A stretch of 64,000 nt of DNA, taken from positions 1 through 64,000 of the forward strand of contig JAKFYD010000007.1 in NCBI GenBank assembly GCA_021731025.1, in the 5' to 3' direction. The position numbers and the translations under genes are program-made. The notes beneath the pieces are model-generated. The model was given only the letters and a program-made list of their open reading frames with translations, was not told where the DNA came from and did no database searches. Numbering within the stretch: position 1 is the first letter of the stretch; each line of letters opens with the position of its first letter. Source of the DNA: Pseudobdellovibrionaceae bacterium. Its GTDB lineage: Bacteria; Bdellovibrionota; Bdellovibrionia; Bdellovibrionales; Bdellovibrionaceae. Positions 1 to 9,600 of the stretch are shown one piece after another.

Positions 1-106
1 GATCGCTGCTGAAGTAGCAAGTCTCTGCGTAGCGAGAAGCTTGGGCTATAGCGCCACTAAGAATGGTGGTCAGAGCAATAAATGCTAGTGCGAATTTTGT
101 TTTCAT
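1..106 (-). CDS. Small exported protein, N-terminal part only
   Basis: The gene runs off the left edge of the window. Reading leftward from ATG at 106-104 gives about 35 residues. They form a typical Sec signal peptide: basic start MKTK, a hydrophobic core, then a cut site after AIAQA. A single cysteine follows in the short mature part that is visible. A purine-rich ribosome site (AAAGGAA) lies 6-7 bases before the ATG. The next gene upstream on the same strand (258-608) also encodes a short exported protein with a similar leader, and a terminator separates the two, so they are transcribed independently. No function can be assigned. Confidence 0.6.
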   Translation of the reverse strand, partial: MKTKFALAFIALTTILSGAIAQASRYAETCYFSSD

Positions 107-182
107 AAATTTCCTTTGGTTATGAATTTTGCTACCTACTAGCAAAGGAATCCCAGGCAGGCAACGGTGTTTCTTCACCAAT

Positions 183-228
183 ATAAAAAAGCTATGCTAA
201 CCATCCTAGGGATGTGAAAGCATAGCTT
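183..228 (-). terminator. Rho-independent terminator of the small exported protein gene
   Basis: Ten-base arms AAGCTATGCT (189-198) and AGCATAGCTT (219-228) are perfect complements around a 20-base loop. On the minus strand the stem is followed by a run of T. It lies 30 bases after the stop codon of the gene at 258-608. Confidence 0.8.
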
Positions 229-257
229 ATGAACTTAACTACGGATTGTTGTAAAAA

Positions 258-608
258 CTAGCGTACGCCGTTAACTAATACGTCTTGAGCAGCGGCACGG
301 ATTTCCATGTCGTGTTTATCAGCGTAGGAGCCTAAGAACGAGGGAACGAAGATTTTATTTTCTTCAGTCACCATTGTAGCTTCACGTTGAATCATGACTT
401 TGTTCAGTTCAGCATCATCAGTCACCGCGCAGGCAATCAGTGTTGTTGTCGTCAATGGTGGAAGAGTTGTGCTGGTGATAAGACCTAAAGTCACATCAGC
501 TACTGTTCCATCATCATCACAATGGTTGTCGCCGTGGCGTGCCTGAGCTACAGAAGCTGAAGCGATGATCATAAGAGTCGCTAGCAGAGCAGATACTTGT
601 GTTTTCAT
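258..608 (-). CDS. Small exported protein, function unknown
   Basis: This encodes 116 residues with a clear Sec signal peptide (MKTQ, hydrophobic core, cleavage near SVAQA). A short His/Asp-rich patch (RHGDNHCDDD) follows, and the rest is polar with two cysteines. I place the start at ATG 608 because AAAGGA lies seven to eight bases upstream. A longer reading to 764 would put the signal peptide in the middle of the protein, which is unlikely. The His/Asp cluster could bind metal, but that is only inference. A strong terminator follows directly, so the gene is probably monocistronic. I do not recognise the family. Confidence 0.65.
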   Translation of the reverse strand: MKTQVSALLATLMIIASASVAQARHGDNHCDDDGTVADVTLGLITSTTLPPLTTTTLIACAVTDDAELNKVMIQREATMVTEENKIFVPSFLGSYADKHDMEIRAAAQDVLVNGVR

Positions 609-800
609 GGTGTTTCCTTTCGTGAAAAACATCGTGGTTAAAACCTGCTGCGAACCTAGCAAGGCCAAAAATAAAAAACAAATTTTACTGAATAGTGATG
701 TTGAAGTGAGGTTAAATGCCCAATCGACCGGGGTAAGATGACCAAAAGTCTTTAGTTTAAGCAATATTAAGCAGTGGAAAAAAACGCGTTAAGAGAATTC

Positions 801-2066
801 TTACTTGACGAGGTATTCTTTCCAGCGCGAAAGCAGAGCCGGCGTCAGCTGAGCGTAACAGACAGTTCCTTCGCTGGCGGCCTCTTTGCGGAGGATGCGG
901 GTTTCCCGATCCAAATCGAAAATTTTATATTCTTCACGACGAGGAAAATACAACTGCACATCCGTTTGCAATTCGTTAACGGCGTCAGCCATCAGCTGTT
1001 TCAATTGATCAAGACCTTGACCCGTTAAAGCACTGACGAAGACTCGGGGAAATTGGCGAACCTGAAATTGTTTTTCGGGGGAAGCTTTATCCAATTTATT
1101 AAACACATGGATAATTTTTTTATTGGTCCATTTGAATTCTTCAATCAGCTGATCCACGACCTCGATTTGTCGAGCCATGTTTGGCGAAGAAATATCCACC
1201 ACATGAAGAAGCACATCCGCTTCGGCAGACTCTTCCAAGGTCGCTTTAAAAGCTTCAATCAACTGAGTCGGAAGTTTGCGAATAAATCCCACCGTGTCAG
1301 TAACGACAGCAGGCGGTCCACTGGGAAGGAAAATTTTCCTTGTGGTAGGATCCAGGGTCGCGAAAACCTGATTCTTCGCCATGACCTGAGATCCAGTGAG
1401 GCGATTTAACAGAGAGCTTTTCCCTGAGTTCGTATAACCAATCAATGCGAAGCTGGGAATTTCATGACGACGACGAGAGCTGCGATGTTGAGCTCGATTT
1501 TTACGGACGCCCTCTAATTTTTTCTTAATCAGCGAAACTCGCTCGCGAACGCGACGGCGATCATTTTCCAGAGCGGACTCACCGGGACCTCGGGTGCCGA
1601 TACCGCCACCTTGTCGAGACAGTGATCCCATCCAGGCGTCAACCATGCGAGGCATTTGATCCAAAAGTTGAGCTAACTCGACTTGCAGTTTTCCTTCGAA
1701 GGTTTGGGCACGAAGAGCGAAAATATCTAAGATTAATTGATTGCGATCTAAAACTTGCACGCCAATGGATTCGCGCAGATTTCGCGCTTGAACTCCAGAA
1801 AGTTGATGATCGATGACGACGTATTTTGCCCCAGAATCCAAGACCATCTCTTTGATCTCTTCCACTTTTCCAGTGCCGATCAACGTGGCTGGATTCCACT
1901 GCGGTAAAGTTTGAATGACAGAGCCAACAATTTCCCCGCCGGCTGCAGCCACAAGCTCTTCGAGTTCTAATAGATTTTCTTTAATTTCAGAAAGGGATTC
2001 GGTCTTTAAACCGACACCGACGACAATGGTACGATCATTCGTTCTTATTTGAGACGTTTTCGTCAA
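801..2066 (-). CDS. hflX: GTPase HflX
   Basis: The 421-residue product matches HflX, a ribosome-associated GTPase of the Obg-HflX group that splits stalled or heat-damaged 70S ribosomes. The HflX-specific N-terminal domain covers about residues 1-200 and includes the family's glycine-rich segment (GGGIGTRGPGES, 153-164), followed by a basic coiled-coil region. The G domain then shows G1 GYTNSGKSS (210-218), G3 DTVGF, G4 NKLD and G5 SALTG. Length is typical for the family. ATG 2066 is used. A membrane dipeptidase gene on the same strand ends 56 bases upstream, so the two may share a transcript. HflX is often found with housekeeping genes, and nothing here suggests a special role. Confidence 0.95.
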   Translation of the reverse strand: MTKTSQIRTNDRTIVVGVGLKTESLSEIKENLLELEELVAAAGGEIVGSVIQTLPQWNPATLIGTGKVEEIKEMVLDSGAKYVVIDHQLSGVQARNLRESIGVQVLDRNQLILDIFALRAQTFEGKLQVELAQLLDQMPRMVDAWMGSLSRQGGGIGTRGPGESALENDRRRVRERVSLIKKKLEGVRKNRAQHRSSRRRHEIPSFALIGYTNSGKSSLLNRLTGSQVMAKNQVFATLDPTTRKIFLPSGPPAVVTDTVGFIRKLPTQLIEAFKATLEESAEADVLLHVVDISSPNMARQIEVVDQLIEEFKWTNKKIIHVFNKLDKASPEKQFQVRQFPRVFVSALTGQGLDQLKQLMADAVNELQTDVQLYFPRREEYKIFDLDRETRILRKEAASEGTVCYAQLTPALLSRWKEYLVK

Positions 2067-2122
2067 ATCAAGCCACCTCTATCTAAAGCTTAGCATAACA
2101 ATAATGGAAAACGACAAAAAAA

Positions 2123-3304
2123 TCATTCTGGAAGATAATTTAATAGAAATTGAAGGGTGTTTTGACCCATTATTAGAGCAATTTCTTTCTGACTTAAACC
2201 ACTGTTATGCAATTCCAGGGATAATAAACCCATCTGTGCCGCATCGATGGGAGTCCAAACATAGCCATCCCAGTCTGAGCCCAAGGCCACATGTTCTATT
2301 CCCACCAAATCTTTAACATGCAAAATTGATTTCACAATGCTTTGAAGATCCTGACCGCAGGTGGCCTCACTCCAAAAACCTACTCCAATCAGTCCACCTT
2401 TTTGCGCGATCTTTTTAATTTGTTCATCCGTCAAATTGCGATTGGTGGGACAGACACCTTGCACTCCCGTATGTGATACCAAGGGCGCGCGGGTTGAAAG
2501 CTCAATCACATCATCGATTGTCGCCGCAGAAGCGTGAGCCAAATCAATGATCATCTTTTTTTCATCCATTTTTTTAAGCCAAGCTTTTCCCAGTTCGGTG
2601 AGCCCATATTTTTGGGCGCCCTGCTGCGAGCCACTCATGTTCGAATCTGTCAGATGAGCAGGGCTAATCATGCGAACACCAGCTTCGTAAAAGTCGTTGA
2701 GTTCTTGCAGATCTCCTTCGAGAGCCTGGGCTCCTTCAATGCTTAACCATCCCGCAGTGATTTTTGGATTCTCTTTTCGTTTTTCCAGATAACGGATGAG
2801 TTCATTGCGGCTGGTGATAATGAAAAAGTCATTTCTTTCGCGGCGAGCTTGGTGAAGTTTTCCGATTTGATAAAGAGCGCGCTCGGAAAGGCGAGTGAGG
2901 GATTTTAAGGGCCAGCCTGAAAAAGCCGCGAGCCAAAAAATATTGTCAGAATTATTTTCGTTTTTAACGACAGAAATATTCCGCGGAGCTTGGGTGACGA
3001 TCGAGAAGGCCTGCAAGGCAATGTTCCCTTCGATCAATCGAGGAATATCAACATGTCCTCGAGAGGATCTTTCACTGATGGGCCGGTTCCACAGGAGAGT
3101 GTCGGCATGAAGATCGCTGATAAAAAGATCTTGGTGAAAGGCGGGGACTTTGCTGAGATCTTGAGAAGTAAAATGCTGTTCCAGCCCATTAGCTTTGGGC
3201 TCGAGAATATGGGGAACAAAAATAAATCTGAGAAATATGTAGACGCCGATCAAGAGTGCAGTGAAAACAGCGGCCGCGAGTTTAAGCTTTTTTCTTGGTA
3301 ACAC
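2123..3304 (-). CDS. Membrane dipeptidase (peptidase M19, renal dipeptidase type)
   Basis: This is a zinc dipeptidase of family M19, which cleaves dipeptides, including those with D-residues. It has one N-terminal membrane helix, so the enzyme probably faces the periplasm. Zinc-site signatures are visible in order: DLHADTL near the start of the domain, the glutamate of SIEGAQ, histidines in the DLAHAS and VSHTG segments, and GSDWDG near the C-terminus. I chose GTG 3304, which begins just after the stop of the upstream SDR gene (3307) and gives 393 residues. An in-frame TTG at 3340 would overlap that gene and has no ribosome site. Coupling to the SDR gene is likely. A role in recycling wall peptides or digesting prey peptides is inference. 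Confidence 0.85.
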   Translation of the reverse strand: MLPRKKLKLAAAVFTALLIGVYIFLRFIFVPHILEPKANGLEQHFTSQDLSKVPAFHQDLFISDLHADTLLWNRPISERSSRGHVDIPRLIEGNIALQAFSIVTQAPRNISVVKNENNSDNIFWLAAFSGWPLKSLTRLSERALYQIGKLHQARRERNDFFIITSRNELIRYLEKRKENPKITAGWLSIEGAQALEGDLQELNDFYEAGVRMISPAHLTDSNMSGSQQGAQKYGLTELGKAWLKKMDEKKMIIDLAHASAATIDDVIELSTRAPLVSHTGVQGVCPTNRNLTDEQIKKIAQKGGLIGVGFWSEATCGQDLQSIVKSILHVKDLVGIEHVALGSDWDGYVWTPIDAAQMGLLSLELHNSGLSQKEIALIMGQNTLQFLLNYLPE

Positions 3305-3306
3305 AA

Positions 3307-4242
3307 TCAAACTCGCTTTCGGGTGTAAGCTTTTCCCCAAGTTTTAGCTTTTGGCAAAAGCGAAAACAGCACGGGGAGTACCCATCTTCGTGGCAGAAGT
3401 CGGCGAATCAAATGAAAGATAACCGCGTCGGGAGTTCCAGCCATCCAGAGCGGTGGGTTTTCTTTTTGAATCGCTTTTAAAATTCGTCGAGCGACTGTTT
3501 CGGGAGTCGTGATGGAAAGTCTCATCATCTTTTCAACAAAAGGGGTCATGTGATGGTAGTAGTCGCTGTAAGGGCCCTCGAAAATCTTTTTGGGATGAGA
3601 GTGAGTTGTGTAATAGACATGTTTAAACGAGTTCGAGTTTATAAACCCAGGCTGAATGAGAACGACATTGATTCCGAGAGGTTTCATTTCATACCACAGA
3701 GCCTCGCTGGCTCCTTCGAGCGCGTACTTCGAAGCGCTGTAAGCCGCCATCGTGGGCATGGCCAACATTCCGCTGACCGAGGAGACATTGATAATTTTAC
3801 CGCGACCTTTTTCTCTCATCTTTGGCAGCACGAGGCGGGTTAGTCCCTGTGGGCCGAGGTAATTCGTTTGCATTTGTAAGAACTCATCTTCGTCGGTCAT
3901 ATGTTCAACAACGGCACGGTAACTGATGCCGGCGTTATTAATCAGGATGTCGACCCCGCCCCAAAGACGTTCAATTTCTTGGATCAGATTTTTTCTTTGC
4001 GTTTCAAGCGCTACATTAAGTTCGCGAATGATAATACGATCGCTTTCGGGAAATTTCTCTTTAAGTTTGGCGATGGATCGACTGCGAGCTGTAATTACCA
4101 ACCGATATTGGTTTATAGGATAAAGCAATTCAATCAAGGCAAGACCAAGCCCCGAACCACATCCCGTCACCATAATCACCGGGCGATAGGGAGATTTTTT
4201 ATTTTCTATGCGACGCCAACGTCGCAGCCACCATAGACTCAT
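3307..4242 (-). CDS. Short-chain dehydrogenase/reductase (SDR)
   Basis: The 311-residue product is a classical SDR. The nucleotide-binding motif TGCGSGLG is at residues 26-33, the structural motif NNAG follows, and the catalytic pair is in YSASK with an upstream serine in the VSSVSG segment. The C-terminal extension with a hydrophobic stretch resembles the retinol-dehydrogenase/DHRS-like branch, which often acts on lipids or sterol-like substrates. The actual substrate cannot be read from sequence. An arginine/tryptophan-rich N-terminus precedes the Rossmann fold. There is no convincing ribosome site before ATG 4242. The downstream dipeptidase gene starts right after its stop, so translation of the two is probably coupled. 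Confidence 0.85.
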   Translation of the reverse strand: MSLWWLRRWRRIENKKSPYRPVIMVTGCGSGLGLALIELLYPINQYRLVITARSRSIAKLKEKFPESDRIIIRELNVALETQRKNLIQEIERLWGGVDILINNAGISYRAVVEHMTDEDEFLQMQTNYLGPQGLTRLVLPKMREKGRGKIINVSSVSGMLAMPTMAAYSASKYALEGASEALWYEMKPLGINVVLIQPGFINSNSFKHVYYTTHSHPKKIFEGPYSDYYHHMTPFVEKMMRLSITTPETVARRILKAIQKENPPLWMAGTPDAVIFHLIRRLLPRRWVLPVLFSLLPKAKTWGKAYTRKRV

Positions 4243-4333
4243 TTGAGTTTATTTTTCGCTATGTCCGGTGCCTTGTCAGGTAATTTTATTTTCGGGCTGG
4301 GAATTACACGGGGAGACAAGGTCAAGAGTACTT

Positions 4334-5167
4334 TCAGCTCGACATCATCTTTATCCCAGCTTGTTGTCGATAAATATGATGATTGTGTTTTTGGCAGAGA
4401 ACCCTGAGGTTATCTAGATCATCCGTGCCACCGGCCCATTTTGGCTTGATATGATCGATATGGAGATTCCATCTTGAGCCGCAGACTTCGTTTGTTCCGT
4501 GGTCTTTATGCTGACAACATTGATCCCTTTGTAACACTTGTTTTTTTACTGCCACGGTGGCAGTGGATCCTTCTTTTTGTTTAATAAATTTATCTGAAAG
4601 ATATTTAATGAGTGTGGGTAAATCATTTGATTGGGTGGCATTTGAGGCAAGATCTTTTGCTTTTTGAAGGGATTCCCACTGTTCTTTGGTGAATGTCACT
4701 TCAAACCTTACACTTCCATCTTTTTGATGAGTTACTTTGGTTTGTTCTTTAATTTTTAGATCAAGTTCTTTAGAGATAATTACTTGAGATTCACTCACAG
4801 TCTTATCGCTGATTTGTGCAATTAAACTTCGTTTTTGTTCCAGGGTAGTTTCACTCTTCTCACGAAAGGCTTTTTGTAAAAGTGTGGTCTGACTTAAATT
4901 AATTTCACCAGACTCTATTTTAGCTTTAAGCTTTGGTTCCACTGCAAGTAACCTTGCCGCATCAATACGGCGCTGAGCTGATCCTCCGGGATAGCCACAT
5001 TCCTTTACTAGATAGTCATAAAGATTTGCATACTTAAAATCCAAGTATAGCTTTCTTCGATCTGCTTCTTTAATATGCTCAATCACTAAAGCTAAAAGTT
5101 TATTCTCAGCTCTCGCTAGGGATTTAATCTTTTGATCTAACTCTTTATTATTTAATTTTGAAATCAT
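4334..5167 (-). CDS. HNH endonuclease with N-terminal helical domain
   Basis: The 277-residue product has two parts. Residues 1-200 are helical and charged and include the segment GYPGGSAQRRIDAARLL, which I recall from multi-copy HNH proteins of Bdellovibrio and myxobacteria. The C-terminal 70 residues carry a zinc-type HNH nuclease fold: paired cysteines in RDQCCQH and EVCGS, the catalytic region LHIDHIKPKWAGG, then NLRVLCQKHN. A good ribosome site (AGGTGAAGG) precedes ATG 5167. It stands alone between unrelated genes, with no intron, phage or toxin partner visible. The biological target is unknown. It could be a selfish element or a DNA-degrading enzyme. The nuclease call is firm and the role is not. 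Confidence 0.85.
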   Translation of the reverse strand: MISKLNNKELDQKIKSLARAENKLLALVIEHIKEADRRKLYLDFKYANLYDYLVKECGYPGGSAQRRIDAARLLAVEPKLKAKIESGEINLSQTTLLQKAFREKSETTLEQKRSLIAQISDKTVSESQVIISKELDLKIKEQTKVTHQKDGSVRFEVTFTKEQWESLQKAKDLASNATQSNDLPTLIKYLSDKFIKQKEGSTATVAVKKQVLQRDQCCQHKDHGTNEVCGSRWNLHIDHIKPKWAGGTDDLDNLRVLCQKHNHHIYRQQAGIKMMSS

Positions 5168-5412
5168 ACCTTCACCTCACAAAACTTATAACATGCATTT
5201 TAAAAGCCAATTTCAGAGGGAAGTTAAGATTAAAAGAGAAAAACAAACTCAACTAAAAAACGCAGCTCAGACGCTCGAAAAGGCTCAGCATTGAAATGAA
5301 AATACTCATGCAAGAAGGATCAGGGTAAATAAACAAAATCCTAATTACACAACCACAGCGAACTCGGAAATGCAGTCAAGAAAAATCATCAAAAAAATAT
5401 TTCCCACGACAA

Positions 5413-6480
5413 CTAAAATGCGCCGATATCTTCCCAGCCAAAGCGCAATTGAATATTGGAATTGAACATTGTTTGCGAACCGCTTGAATCAGCTGCGGCG
5501 TCGGCTGCTGAGTGCTGATATTTGAATTGATGTTGTTGGCCGAACCAGTAAAGACCGATTTTTTTGCCAAAATCCATTTTGAAAGAAACTCCGAGCAGAC
5601 CATCAAAAGACATTTGTGGAGACATTGAGATACTTCCGCTGGAAGTCGACGACGAAAAAGGATACTGATATCGCAAATTCGCTTCGTAAAGCCATTTTTC
5701 ATTTCTAGGTATTTCAACCTTAAGTCCTACCGCCGCATTTAAGGAGTGATTATCAATTAGCATAATGACGGCATCGTTAGTCTGATACATGAAAGGAAAT
5801 TGATGATATTGTAAGCCCGTTGTTAAAAATAGATTGTAGGGCGAAATATCTTCGCTGAAACGATAATCCATTTCGGCTAAAGCTGTCGTCCAGGTGTAGT
5901 TATTTTTTGAAACCACGGTTGTACTTTTAGTTCCCACATCGCCGGGGATGTAATGATATTCTCCGAGCAATGAGAGGCGCGAACTTAAAGTGTAAGAGCC
6001 TCCCACCATTCCGGTGGGTCCATAGGTTTCATAGCTCGTGCTGTTGATGCTTCCAGTTCCAGACTGTCCATATTTTAAATAATTAAATCCTGCACCCATC
6101 CAGAAGTCATATCTTTTTGTAATATAGGGTTTCTTTAAGACCTCGATGGGCATGGCAATCACGGTGGGCTCTTGCGGAGTAGGGCTAAGCGAGCTTTCCG
6201 GAGTTGAAGCAACGTGACGCTTTGGGTTCTTAAGAGGAAATAACTTTTTCACATTAAAAATGAGTTGAGGTTTTTCTTCGGGTGCTTCTTCAGTCACCGT
6301 TGGTGGTGCAGAGGCGGGAGCTGAAGGTGAACCATTATCAACAATAGTTTGTTTACTAGATCCAGAATTTTCTACAAAAGTTTTTTCCTTCGACGAAGAA
6401 AAATAAAGACCGGAAAGGGCAACGAGTAGCCCCAGAAGAATAAAACCCAGTTTAGAGTATGGTCTTCGATAAGACGACAT
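5413..6480 (-). CDS. Outer-membrane beta-barrel protein, function unknown
   Basis: The protein has 355 residues. One N-terminal membrane or signal segment (about residues 11-27) is followed by a Pro/Ser/Glu-rich linker to about residue 110. From about residue 120 there are alternating hydrophobic and polar strands, many ending in aromatic residues (YDFWMGAGFNYL, LSLLGEYHYIP, LFLTTGLQYHQF), and the chain ends in phenylalanine, as many porin-like proteins do. This is the pattern of a beta-barrel of about eight to ten strands with a long periplasmic linker. The helix lacks an obvious cleavage site and may be an uncleaved anchor. It is divergent from the very large lipoprotein gene at 6645. No family name can be given. 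Confidence 0.7.
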   Translation of the reverse strand: MSSYRRPYSKLGFILLGLLVALSGLYFSSSKEKTFVENSGSSKQTIVDNGSPSAPASAPPTVTEEAPEEKPQLIFNVKKLFPLKNPKRHVASTPESSLSPTPQEPTVIAMPIEVLKKPYITKRYDFWMGAGFNYLKYGQSGTGSINSTSYETYGPTGMVGGSYTLSSRLSLLGEYHYIPGDVGTKSTTVVSKNNYTWTTALAEMDYRFSEDISPYNLFLTTGLQYHQFPFMYQTNDAVIMLIDNHSLNAAVGLKVEIPRNEKWLYEANLRYQYPFSSSTSSGSISMSPQMSFDGLLGVSFKMDFGKKIGLYWFGQQHQFKYQHSAADAAADSSGSQTMFNSNIQLRFGWEDIGAF

Positions 6481-6644
6481 AGTTTATAAATCGGCAGACC
6501 CGGTTGATTAAATGAGGAGCAACTGGACTTAAGCTATGAAAAAAATCTCACATCTCGAAATGAGTCAAATTCATTAATTATTCTTAATAAAGTATTTAAG
6601 CTAAAGCATTCAACCCTTCTTAAGTCCATGCCGATAAGTAGGCT

Positions 6645-9600
6645 ATGAAGCAACCGACCACACGTCTACTTTTGCCTGGTTTGTCGAGAGCCGTTTTGGC
6701 TCTGACGGCTGTGGCTTTCTTTATGAGTTGCACGAAGAAAGACTTGCAAGTGGATGCTATGAGTGTGAATCCAACTCAAGTCAGCGGGTCCGTTGCGCAA
6801 TTTTCTAGTTTCTCGACTTTAGCGACCTGCACGGGTGGCGTGGCCGCGATTTACTCTCTCGATGCTACAGGAACAAAAACGGGCAGCGCTTTAGCTCAAT
6901 CTGCCTTAGAATCTGATGGCAGTTTTAAGATCGATATTACAAACACGGGAATCGATTTAAAAGCTTCGAAAGTAAAGTATCAAATTGAGATTGCAGGTTG
7001 TGCCGAAGCTCTCACGCGACCTTTGACCGCGAGCAAGGATCAAGTTGTTTCGCGGGGTTCAACTCTTATAGAAAAATTAGCGCGCATTCAAGATGCAGCA
7101 AAGAAAAATGTGACGGAAGTGAGTCCTGCCAGTGTCGAACAGCTTTTAAAAGATTTGAACTCATTGGGAAGTACAAGTTTGGAAGGAGCTTATGCTGATG
7201 CCGTTGCAAATACGAGTTTAGCAACTTCATTTCAATCAACTTTCAACACAAACATCACCAATTTAATCTATTCGAAACCACTGGTTTCTGCAGCCACTGT
7301 TCCAACAACTTTGGTTGAAAATACGGCCAGCAATTTTTCGGTGACTGCTGTTCATTGGAGTTCCACTTATAATTTGGCTTACGAATGGATCCTCGATAAT
7401 GTTGTGGTTTCTAACTCTTCCACTTACGCTTTTACTCCCAACAAGAATCAGCAGGGGACAAAATCCCTCGAGCTTCGAGTGGGTTGGAATAACGGCTCCA
7501 ACGGCGTGGATGCGACCAAAGCTTATTTCACTCAGGCCCAGTCGATCGCGATCAGCAACACCTATCCTGCGATTGTTCCTGCTCTCACATTAACCAGCAG
7601 TGCCGTCACAAATTCTTCCTCGGTGACGATGAGCTTAGCGACGGGTGCTGCCTTGGTGAATTGTGCAAGCTTTAGTAACTTGGCTTTAACAGAAGACAAT
7701 ATCATTAGTCCGCTCTTACCATTCTACTATACAATTTCGTGCAGCACGTCGCCGACGCAGACTTTAAATCACACTCTCAGCGGAAGCGATGGAATCAAAA
7801 CTTTGCGACTGTGGGCCATGGATGCTGCAGGAAATATTTCAGCCTCGGCTCAATCAGTTTCGATCACATTGGATCAAACAGCGCCCGGTTTAGCAGTGAC
7901 AAATTTATCCAGCGTGATTAAGGGCGGAAGCTCGGTGAATATTGCTTACGCTGTTTCGGACGCGACCAGTGGTTTAGCCAGCGCAAAATTGCAGTATGCC
8001 GCAGATGGAACTACATTTGCGGATATCGCTGGCGGCACGATCACCAGCGTCGCCTCACCTTTTGTTTGGACAGCGCCCAGTGCGAATGTGACAGGGGCAA
8101 AGATCAGAGTTGTAGGAACGGATAATGCAGGGAACACGACAACAGCGACAACCGCTGCATTTGACATTGATAATACCGCGCCATCGGCACCGACTATTGC
8201 TCGAACCAGCAGTGATTTTTCAAACTCTACCGCTGTTGTCATTGCCGTCAGTTGCATCGCAGATTACGACAAGATTCTTTTTTCTGAATCATCAACAACT
8301 CCTGCAGTAGGTTCTGCTTCGTGGGAAACTTGTGCTGCGACAAAAAACTTTACGGTTTCAACGGGTGATGGCCTGAAAACAATTTATGCTTTTACGAAGG
8401 ATGCTGTTGGAAATATTTCGTCTTCGTCTAATGTGACACTGACTTTAGATCAAACGTCGCCCGTGATCAGTCTGACAACTCCCACGGCCTTAAAAGGCAA
8501 TTCGACCGAGGGAACTCTCAGCTGGACATTGACGGAAGCGAACGTGGCCGCGTCGACAAATTTTACCGTTGAAATTTACGATGGAACAAGTTGGGCCTCG
8601 GTGGGAACTAAAGCGGCTACAGCGGGAGCTAATGCCGCTCAAGCTTATTCGCTGACGAATTTTTCAGTGCCTTCTGTCAATGTGACGACGGCAAAGTTAA
8701 GAGTCTCTTTAACTGACAAAGCTTCAAATGCGACAACCAGTGAAACTGCTGCTTTCACTGTTGATAGTGCGGCACCTGTTTTATCTTCGGCCTCGATCAA
8801 TGATGATGCTTTGTATGCGGGTTCGACTGTTGTGAATATGAAAGTGAACTTAACGGATTTAATTTCTTCGGGAATAAAAGTGCGATTGGCTTTGGCAAAT
8901 GCGGGAACGGGCGCTTGCCAATCTGAATACCTGGATGACAACTGGATTTCTTGGACGGGAAGTACCCAACTATTTCCTTTTGTGGTGCAAGCGGTGGATG
9001 GGACTAAAAAACTTTGTGTTTGGGCCCGCGATGCTGTTGGCAATATCTCAGTGATTTCACCGACTGCAGGAACAGCTGGCGTGAACACGGACTCGATTGT
9101 TTACTCTGCGGGAAATGCTCCAGTTGTGACTCAATTTGTAGTGACACGTAACTCTGATGGAACGCGCACAATTCCAGCAGGACAAGTGGTGAAGATCGAG
9201 TGGGCGGTCAGTGATGCTGAATCCTTAGATAATAATCCGATTGCTATTTCGTACACCACAGATAACACAACTTGGAAAGATGTAGTGACCGGTCTTGATA
9301 TCAACGTTGCCGCTAACCAAACTTGGCTTGGTGGTCTTACTGGAAATCCAACGACGGGTTCGGGCACCTATACAAGTTTTAATTCACCTTCGGGAAGCTA
9401 TTTTAGAATGCAAATTGTAGCTCGAGATTTTGTGGGAAATAAATCGGTTGTCGCCCAATCGAATGCGCTGAACACAGGAAGCTGGAGTGTTTTTGCAGGA
9501 ACAAAGGATCGTGGTGATGGCGGGACAGGGCTGTCGGCAACTTTCGAGGCTGTCAGTGTGATTTCACAATATGCCATTGATCCCAAAAAAGGGGATATCT

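Noticed and set aside
774-1028. Open frame on the plus strand inside hflX.
   Set aside because: Shadow of a real gene with no ribosome site and no known pattern. The same holds for many other frames opposite coding genes.
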